In this document: positions 59,136-64,000 of the stretch, one piece after another
Layout of the letters: every line of letters begins with the position of its first letter
Numbering within the stretch: position 1 is the stretch's first letter
Source of the DNA: Caballeronia glathei
GTDB taxonomy: Bacteria > Pseudomonadota > Gammaproteobacteria > Burkholderiales > Burkholderiaceae
Direction of reading: 5' to 3'
Length of the DNA stretch: 64,000 nt
NCBI RefSeq assembly: GCF_000698595.1
Contig: NZ_JFHC01000010.1
Span: 82,306 to 146,305, forward strand
Notes under the pieces: model-generated
The model's input: the letters and a program-made list of their open reading frames with translations, nothing else
Database searches by the model: none
Told to the model about the DNA's origin: nothing
Program-made: the position numbers and the translations under genes

Positions 59136-60284
59136 ATGGCCTTCATCTTCTATCTGACGCACATCCATCTCGGCTACGACGCGCTCGGCATGCTCTCGCA
59201 CGAGTGCGTGCGCACGGGCATGAAGCGCCCGCTTGTGATCACCGACAAGGGCGTGGCCGCCGCGGGGCTCGCCGCGCGGGTGCTCGAGTCCGCGAAGCTC
59301 GGCGCGTTGCCGGTTTTCGACGAAACGCCGTCGAACCCGACCGAAGCGATGGTGCTGAAGGCCGCGGACATGTACCGCAGCGAGCACTGCGATGGCCTGA
59401 TCGCCGTGGGCGGCGGCTCGTCGATCGATCTCGCGAAGGGCGTCGCGATCGCGGCCACGCATCCGGGCACGCTCACCGAATACGCGACCATCGAAGGCGG
59501 CAGCAACCGGATCACCGAAAAGGCCGCGCCGTTGATCGCCGTGCCGACCACGTCGGGCACCGGCAGCGAAGTGGCGCGCGGCGCGATCATCATTCTGAAC
59601 GACGGCCGCAAGCTCGGCTTTCACTCGTGGCATCTGCTGCCGAAGTCGGCTGTCTGCGACCCGTCGCTCACGCTCGGGCTGCCCGCAGGCCTGACGGCCG
59701 CCACCGGCATGGACGCGATCGCGCACTGCATCGAGACGTTCCTCGCGCCCGCGTTCAACCCGCCCGCCGACGGCATCGCGCTCGACGGCCTGGAGCGCGC
59801 GTGGGCGCACATCGAGCGCGCGACGCAGGACGGCCAGGACCGCGACGCGCGCCTGAACATGATGAGCGCGTCGATGCAGGGCGCGATGGCGTTCCAGAAG
59901 GGCCTGGGCTGCGTGCATTCGCTGTCGCATCCGCTTGGCGGGCTCGCGGTGAACGGGCGCACGTCGCTGCATCACGGCACGCTCAACGCGGTGGTCCTGC
60001 CCGCCGTGCTGCGCTTCAACGCATCGGCGCCGAGCGTGGTGGCGAACCGGTGCTACATGCGCATGCGCCGCGTGATGAATCTGCCGGAGAACGCCGATCT
60101 CGCGCAAGCGCTGCACGACATGACCGCGCGCCTCGGGCTGCCGACGCAGCTTTCGCAGATGGGCGTGGAGCCTTCCATGTTCGACAAGGTGGTGAAGGGC
60201 GCGCTCGCGGATCACTGCCACAAGACCAATCCGCGCGAAGCGAGCGCCGAGGACTACCGGCGCATGCTCGAGGAGTCGCTTTAA
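59136..60284 (+). CDS. Iron-containing alcohol dehydrogenase (group III)
   Basis: The 382-aa oxidoreductase interconverts alcohol and aldehyde with NAD(P). NAD-binding GGGSSIDLAKG near residue 95 is followed by TTSGTGSEV near residue 140. The metal is held by Asp and His in GMDAIAHCIE (about 195), a His in HSLSHPLGG (about 265) and a His in LHHGTLNA (about 280), all present. The substrate is unknown. The ATG at 59136 is used over an earlier in-frame start. It is the first gene of a six-gene unit with gaps of only two or three bases. Confidence 0.9.
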   Translation: MAFIFYLTHIHLGYDALGMLSHECVRTGMKRPLVITDKGVAAAGLAARVLESAKLGALPVFDETPSNPTEAMVLKAADMYRSEHCDGLIAVGGGSSIDLAKGVAIAATHPGTLTEYATIEGGSNRITEKAAPLIAVPTTSGTGSEVARGAIIILNDGRKLGFHSWHLLPKSAVCDPSLTLGLPAGLTAATGMDAIAHCIETFLAPAFNPPADGIALDGLERAWAHIERATQDGQDRDARLNMMSASMQGAMAFQKGLGCVHSLSHPLGGLAVNGRTSLHHGTLNAVVLPAVLRFNASAPSVVANRCYMRMRRVMNLPENADLAQALHDMTARLGLPTQLSQMGVEPSMFDKVVKGALADHCHKTNPREASAEDYRRMLEESL

Positions 60285-60287
60285 ACG

Positions 60288-60734
60288 ATGAGCAAGCCGA
60301 TTCCCGCCAAGCGCGCCGATTTCCCGCACGTCCTCGCAATCACGACACGCTGGTCGGATAACGACGTGTACGGCCATGTGAACAACGTCGTCTACTACAG
60401 CTACTTCGACACGGTGGTGAACGAGTACCTGCTGCGCACCGGCGTGCTCGATTTCGAGGGCGGCGCGACGATCGGTCTCGTCGTCGAGACGCAATGCAAC
60501 TACTTCGCGCCGGTGGTGTTTCCGCAGCGGATCGAGGCGGGGCTGCGCGTGGCGAAACTCGGCACGACGAGCGTGCGCTACGAAGTGGCGATCTTCGGCG
60601 AGGGCGACGAAGAGGCGTCCGCGCAGGGACATTTCGTGCACGTCTACGTCGATCGCGTGACGCGCCGCCCGGTTCCGCTGCCCGATGCGCTCGCCGCCGC
60701 GCTTGCGCCCCTCGCGCCGCTCGCGAACGGATAG
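60288..60734 (+). CDS. Acyl-CoA thioesterase (hotdog fold, 4HBT family)
   Basis: The 148-aa protein matches 4-hydroxybenzoyl-CoA thioesterase-type enzymes: ITTRWSDNDVYGHVNNVVYYSYFDTV near the N-terminus contains the catalytic Asp and the oxyanion-hole region, and GLVVETQCNYFAPVVFPQRI the second strand set. It hydrolyses a short or aromatic acyl-CoA; which one is unknown. It starts three bases after the dehydrogenase stop and ends two bases before livH. Confidence 0.87.
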   Translation: MSKPIPAKRADFPHVLAITTRWSDNDVYGHVNNVVYYSYFDTVVNEYLLRTGVLDFEGGATIGLVVETQCNYFAPVVFPQRIEAGLRVAKLGTTSVRYEVAIFGEGDEEASAQGHFVHVYVDRVTRRPVPLPDALAAALAPLAPLANG

Positions 60735-60736
60735 GC

Positions 60737-61687
60737 GTGCAGCCGTTCGTCCAGTGGTTCGCGCTCAGTCTGCTTAACGGAGTGAGCATCGGGCTGCTGC
60801 TGTTCATGCTGTCGGCCGGGCTCACGCTGATCTTCAGCATGCTCGGCGTGCTCAACTTCGCGCACGCGAGCTTCTACATGCTCGGCGCGTACGTCGGCTA
60901 CGCGCTCGCGGCGCGCGGCGGATTCTGGTTCGCGATGATCGCGGCGCCGCTTCTCGTCGGCGTGCTGGGCGCGCTCTTCGAGCGGCTCCTCTTGCGCCGG
61001 GTGCATGCGCGCGGCGCGCTCGCGGAACTCCTGCTCACCTTCGGCGCGGCCCATCTGATCGGCGAGGCGGTGAAGCTCGCCTGGGGCCTCGCGCCGCTCG
61101 ACGCACCGGTTCCCGCGCTGCTCGACGGGCCGCTCTTCACGCTCTACGGCGCAGCCTTTGCGCGCTATCGCGCATTCATGATGGTGCTCTCGATCGCGAT
61201 GCTCGCGGCGCTGTACGCGGTCCTGCGCGTGTCGAAGACGGGGCTCGTCGTGCGCGCGGCGCTCACCCATCCGGCGACCGTCGAGACGCTCGGCCATGAC
61301 GTGCCGCGCGTCTTCACGACGGTGTTCGGAGTCGGTACGGCGCTTGCCGCGCTTGCCGGCGTGATCGGTGCGCCGCTCTTCGTGATCGAACCGTCGATGG
61401 CCGATGCGATGGGGCCGATCGTGTTCGTCGTCGTGGTGATCGGCGGGCTGGGCTCGCTCGGCGGCGCGCTCGCGGCTTCGCTCCTGATCGGCTGCGTGCA
61501 GACGTTCGCCGTGGGGACGTCGGCGTCGCTCGGCAGCATCGCGGCCCTTGCCGGCGCGCAGGTGCCGCCCGCGTGGGCGTCGCTCTCGGTGGCGCAGATC
61601 GCGCCACTCCTGCCGTACCTGCTGCTCGTCGCGATGCTGAGCGCGAGGCCGCGCGGACTCTTCGGCGAGCGGGCGGACGATGCCTAG
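60737..61687 (+). CDS. livH: Branched-chain amino-acid-type ABC transporter permease LivH
   Basis: The 316-aa inner-membrane permease has eight or so hydrophobic segments and the LivH-family segments GVSIGLLLFMLSAGLTLIF, LGVLNFAHASFYMLGAY near residue 35 and VVVIGGLGSLGGAL near residue 235. It starts with GTG at 60737, two bases after the thioesterase stop, and overlaps livM by eight bases. The substrate need not be leucine: members of the family also take amides, urea and aromatic acids. Confidence 0.9.
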   Translation: MQPFVQWFALSLLNGVSIGLLLFMLSAGLTLIFSMLGVLNFAHASFYMLGAYVGYALAARGGFWFAMIAAPLLVGVLGALFERLLLRRVHARGALAELLLTFGAAHLIGEAVKLAWGLAPLDAPVPALLDGPLFTLYGAAFARYRAFMMVLSIAMLAALYAVLRVSKTGLVVRAALTHPATVETLGHDVPRVFTTVFGVGTALAALAGVIGAPLFVIEPSMADAMGPIVFVVVVIGGLGSLGGALAASLLIGCVQTFAVGTSASLGSIAALAGAQVPPAWASLSVAQIAPLLPYLLLVAMLSARPRGLFGERADDA

Positions 61688-62840
61688 CCGATTCGCTCCG
61701 TGGCTCGTGCTGGTCGCGGCGCTCGGCCTTCCTGCGTGCCTGCCGTCGCAAAGCTGGCTCTTCGCCTACTGCGCGCAGACCGCGACGATGATCGTCTTCG
61801 CGCTTTCCTACAACCTGCTGCTGGGACAGACGGGGCTGCTGTCGTTCGGGCATGCGGCCTATGCGGGCCTCGCCGCGTTCGCCGCGGCGCACGTGTTCAA
61901 CCGCTACGGCGTGCCGCTGCCGCTGTTGCCGCTCATCGGCGGCGCAGCGGGCGCGCTCGCGGGCGTGCTTCTCGGCTTCGTCTCGACACGCCGCGCGGGC
62001 ACCACCTTCGCAATGATCACGCTCGGCATCGGCGAGCTCGTCGCGGCCTGCGTGTGGCTCGTGCCGGGCTGGTTCGGCGGCGAGGGCGGCGTGCCGATCG
62101 ACCGCGCGGGCGGCGCGCCGCTCCTCGCGTGGACGTTCGGCCCCGCGCGCGAGGCGTACGCGCTGATCGCCGTGTGGTGCGTGCTCGCGTGCGCCGCCAT
62201 GTACGCGTTCACGCGCACGCCGACGGCCCGGCTCGCCAACGCGGTGCGCGACAACGCCGCGCGCGCCGCGGCGATCGGCTTCGATCCGCGCCGCGTGCGC
62301 TTCACGATGTCGGTCGTGGCGGCGTTCTTCGCGGGCGTCGCGGGCGTGCTCGGGCTGATCAACGTGGAGCTTGCATCGGCCGAGGGCGTCGGGCTCGCGC
62401 GCTCGGGCAGCGTGCTGATCGCGACCGTGATCGGCGGCACGGCGTCGTTCTTCGGGCCCGTCGCGGGTGCCGCGCTCCTGACGTTCTTCAGCGTCGCGGT
62501 GGCGAGCGTGACGCCTGCGTGGCCGATGTATCTGGGGCTCTTCTTCGTGTGGGTCGTGGTGGCAGCGCCCGATGGCGTCGCGGGGCTCGCCCGCACGCTA
62601 TGCGCGCCTCGCGCGCCCGTGGCCCTCGTGTTCCGGACACTGGCTGCAATCGCCTGGGTGCTTGCCATCGTGATCGTGACCGAACTCGCCTACGCGATGC
62701 AGTTCGACAGCAGCGGCGGCGGCCGCGCCCAGATCGCGGGCATCGCGCTCGACGGCACCACGTGGACGCCGTGGCTCGCCGCGCTGCTTTGCTCCGCGTG
62801 CGGCGCGCTCCTGATGCGCACGGCCCGGAGCACGCGATGA
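61680..62840 (+). CDS. livM: Branched-chain amino-acid-type ABC transporter permease LivM
   Basis: The 386-aa second permease has LSYNLLLGQTGLLSFGHAAYAGLAAF near residue 40 and IGGTASFFGPVAGAAL near residue 255, the two conserved LivM regions. A non-conserved C-terminal extension (about residues 310-386) adds two further hydrophobic segments and is longer than in typical LivM proteins. It overlaps livH at the start and livG (ATGA) at the end. Confidence 0.9.
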   Translation: MPSRFAPWLVLVAALGLPACLPSQSWLFAYCAQTATMIVFALSYNLLLGQTGLLSFGHAAYAGLAAFAAAHVFNRYGVPLPLLPLIGGAAGALAGVLLGFVSTRRAGTTFAMITLGIGELVAACVWLVPGWFGGEGGVPIDRAGGAPLLAWTFGPAREAYALIAVWCVLACAAMYAFTRTPTARLANAVRDNAARAAAIGFDPRRVRFTMSVVAAFFAGVAGVLGLINVELASAEGVGLARSGSVLIATVIGGTASFFGPVAGAALLTFFSVAVASVTPAWPMYLGLFFVWVVVAAPDGVAGLARTLCAPRAPVALVFRTLAAIAWVLAIVIVTELAYAMQFDSSGGGRAQIAGIALDGTTWTPWLAALLCSACGALLMRTARSTR

Positions 62841-63583
62841 ATCACGCGCTCGAACTGCACCAGATCACGAAGCGCTTCGGCGCGACGCAGATTCTGCGCG
62901 GCATCGACCTGTCGATCGGGCGCGGCGAGCGTCATGCGCTGATCGGCCCGAACGGTGCGGGCAAGTCGACGCTCTTTGACGTGATCTCCGGCCGCACGCA
63001 GGCGAGCAGCGGCCGCGTCGTGCTCAACGGCGCCGACGTCTCGGGGATGGCGCCGCACCGGGTCAGCCGGCACGGCCTCGCGCGCAGCTTCCAGACGACG
63101 AGCGTGTTCGCGGGCCTGCCGGTCGTCGACAACCTGCGCTGCGCGGTGCTCGGGGCGCCCTCGGCGCGCGGCATCGATCGCTGGCTGCGTTCGCGCGCGA
63201 TCGACCGCGAGGCCGATCGCATCCTCGACGCCATCGGCCTCGCGGCGCGCCGCGACGAACTGGCCGCGAGCCTGAGCTATGCGGAGCAGCGCGCGCTCGA
63301 TCTCGGCATCGCGCTCGCCACCCGCGCACCGGTATTGCTGCTCGACGAGCCGACCGCCGGCATGAACCGCGCGGAGAGCGCGCGCGCCCTTGCGCTGATT
63401 CGCTCGACGACCGAAGGCCGGACGCTTCTCATCGTCGAGCACGACATGGAGGCGGTGTTCGGCATAGCCGAGCGCATCTCCGTGCTCGTGCGCGGCCGTG
63501 TGATCGCGACGGGCACGCCGGCGCAGATCCGCGCGAACCGCGTAGTGCGCGACGCCTATCTCGGCGACGAGGCGCTGCCATGA
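62837..63583 (+). CDS. livG: Branched-chain amino-acid-type ABC transporter ATPase LivG
   Basis: The 248-aa ATPase has Walker A GPNGAGKST, Q-loop RSFQTTSVF, signature LSYAEQRALDLG (the LivG-type variant of LSGGQ), Walker B VLLLDEP and switch His VEHDM. HMEAVF-like and LVRGRVIATGTP segments are typical. ATG at 62837 overlaps the livM stop. It pairs with livF, whose ATG overlaps its own stop. Confidence 0.93.
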   Translation: MNHALELHQITKRFGATQILRGIDLSIGRGERHALIGPNGAGKSTLFDVISGRTQASSGRVVLNGADVSGMAPHRVSRHGLARSFQTTSVFAGLPVVDNLRCAVLGAPSARGIDRWLRSRAIDREADRILDAIGLAARRDELAASLSYAEQRALDLGIALATRAPVLLLDEPTAGMNRAESARALALIRSTTEGRTLLIVEHDMEAVFGIAERISVLVRGRVIATGTPAQIRANRVVRDAYLGDEALP

Positions 63584-64000
63584 GCAAGCTGCTCGAGATC
63601 GAGGCGCTGCACGCGTGGTACGGCGCGAGTCACGTGCTGCACGGCGTGAACCTCGCGATGGACGAAGGCGAGGTGCTGGCCTTGAGCGGGCGCAACGGCT
63701 CGGGGCGCTCGACGCTTGCCAGGGCGATCATGGGTCTCGTGCGCTGGCAGGGAACGGCGAGCTTTCGCGGCGTGGCGCTTGCGGGCATGCGGCCGTTTCG
63801 CATCGCGCGCCTCGGGGTCGGCTACGTGCCCGAGGCGCGTGACATCTTCCCGACGCTCACCGTGCGCGAGAACCTGCTGCTCGGCGCGAAGCCGCGCGCG
63901 CGGCGCTTCACCCTCGACGACGCACATCGGCTCTTTCCCGCGCTGCGCGAGCGGGATGCCGTCAAGGCCGGCGCGCTCTCGGGCGGCGAGCAGCAGATGC
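63580..64000 (+). CDS. livF: Branched-chain amino-acid-type ABC transporter ATPase LivF (partial, cut by the window end)
   Basis: The first 140 codons of the second ATPase are present: IEALHAWYGASHVLHGVNL, then a Walker A that reads GRNGSGRST, with Arg instead of the usual Lys; the codon is CGC at this position. GYVPEARDIFPTLTVREN fits the LivF Q-loop region and LSGGEQQM the signature. The rest, including Walker B, lies outside the window. Its ATG overlaps the livG stop by four bases. Confidence 0.85.
   Translation, partial: MSKLLEIEALHAWYGASHVLHGVNLAMDEGEVLALSGRNGSGRSTLARAIMGLVRWQGTASFRGVALAGMRPFRIARLGVGYVPEARDIFPTLTVRENLLLGAKPRARRFTLDDAHRLFPALRERDAVKAGALSGGEQQM

Overview
The window looks like a chromosomal segment of a high-GC betaproteobacterium of the family Burkholderiaceae, most likely Paraburkholderia, Caballeronia, Burkholderia or a close relative. 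The basis is the protein sequences (PPK1, Ppx, FtsH, PhoB and the 503-aa Ppx read as Burkholderia-type), a 3' codon bias rich in G and C, and gene order. No rRNA, CRISPR array, prophage, transposase or plasmid gene is visible. The ends cut an operon on the right (livF is partial).

Layout. 1-4.8 kb: dnaQ, rnhA and a methyltransferase on the minus strand, then gloB and mltD on the plus strand, the same neighbourhood as in Escherichia coli. 4.8-6.1 kb: an MFS transporter. 6.2-11 kb: carA-carB with a clear promoter and a long leader. 11-18.4 kb: greA, a DUF4149 gene, yhbY (minus), rlmE, ftsH, folP, glmM, again an ancient conserved order. 18.4-30 kb is a phosphate island: a Pho-box promoter, pstSCAB-phoU-phoB-phoR in one run, a gene-free 0.9-kb block of repeats with a large foldback, then the divergent pair ppk/ppx with a second Pho-box-like site and olsB (ornithine lipid synthesis) beyond it. 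31-38 kb: sixA, tRNA-Pro, a tiny lipoprotein, zur, a LysM/LytM lipoprotein, an aldose epimerase family gene, a 28-aa membrane peptide, uppP and tRNA-Arg. 36.8-47 kb is the most accessory-looking stretch: an MFS/amidohydrolase pair facing a GntR regulator with twin operators, a GFA-family gene, an orphan sulfonate-binding protein, an acid phosphatase facing a cytochrome c peroxidase, small exported proteins, a NUDIX hydrolase and an orphan amino-acid-binding protein. 47-55 kb: glnS, a glycine-zipper lipoprotein, a CoA transferase, an exported protein and alaS. 55-64 kb: an MFS/LysR divergent pair, a threonine aldolase-like gene with NUDIX, and an operon of an iron alcohol dehydrogenase, a thioesterase and a branched-chain-type ABC transporter (livHMGF).

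How they work together. The central theme is phosphate: uptake (Pst), sensing (PhoU/PhoR/PhoB), storage as polyphosphate (Ppk/Ppx) and probably phosphorus-free membrane lipid (OlsB) lie side by side, with Pho-box-like sites ahead of pstS and ppk. The rest is core housekeeping (replication fidelity, pyrimidine/arginine precursor synthesis, rRNA modification, protein quality control, cell wall precursor synthesis, tRNA charging) interleaved with small transport or catabolic cassettes, each next to its own regulator.

Most notable unexplained items: the repeat/foldback block between phoR and ppk, a GraL-like leader RNA ahead of greA, twin TGGTNNACCA operators, a 28-aa membrane peptide with a strong ribosome binding site, a probably leaderless zur, and a LivF whose Walker A lysine is arginine. 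I did not find convincing evidence of a wholly new defence or mobile system.
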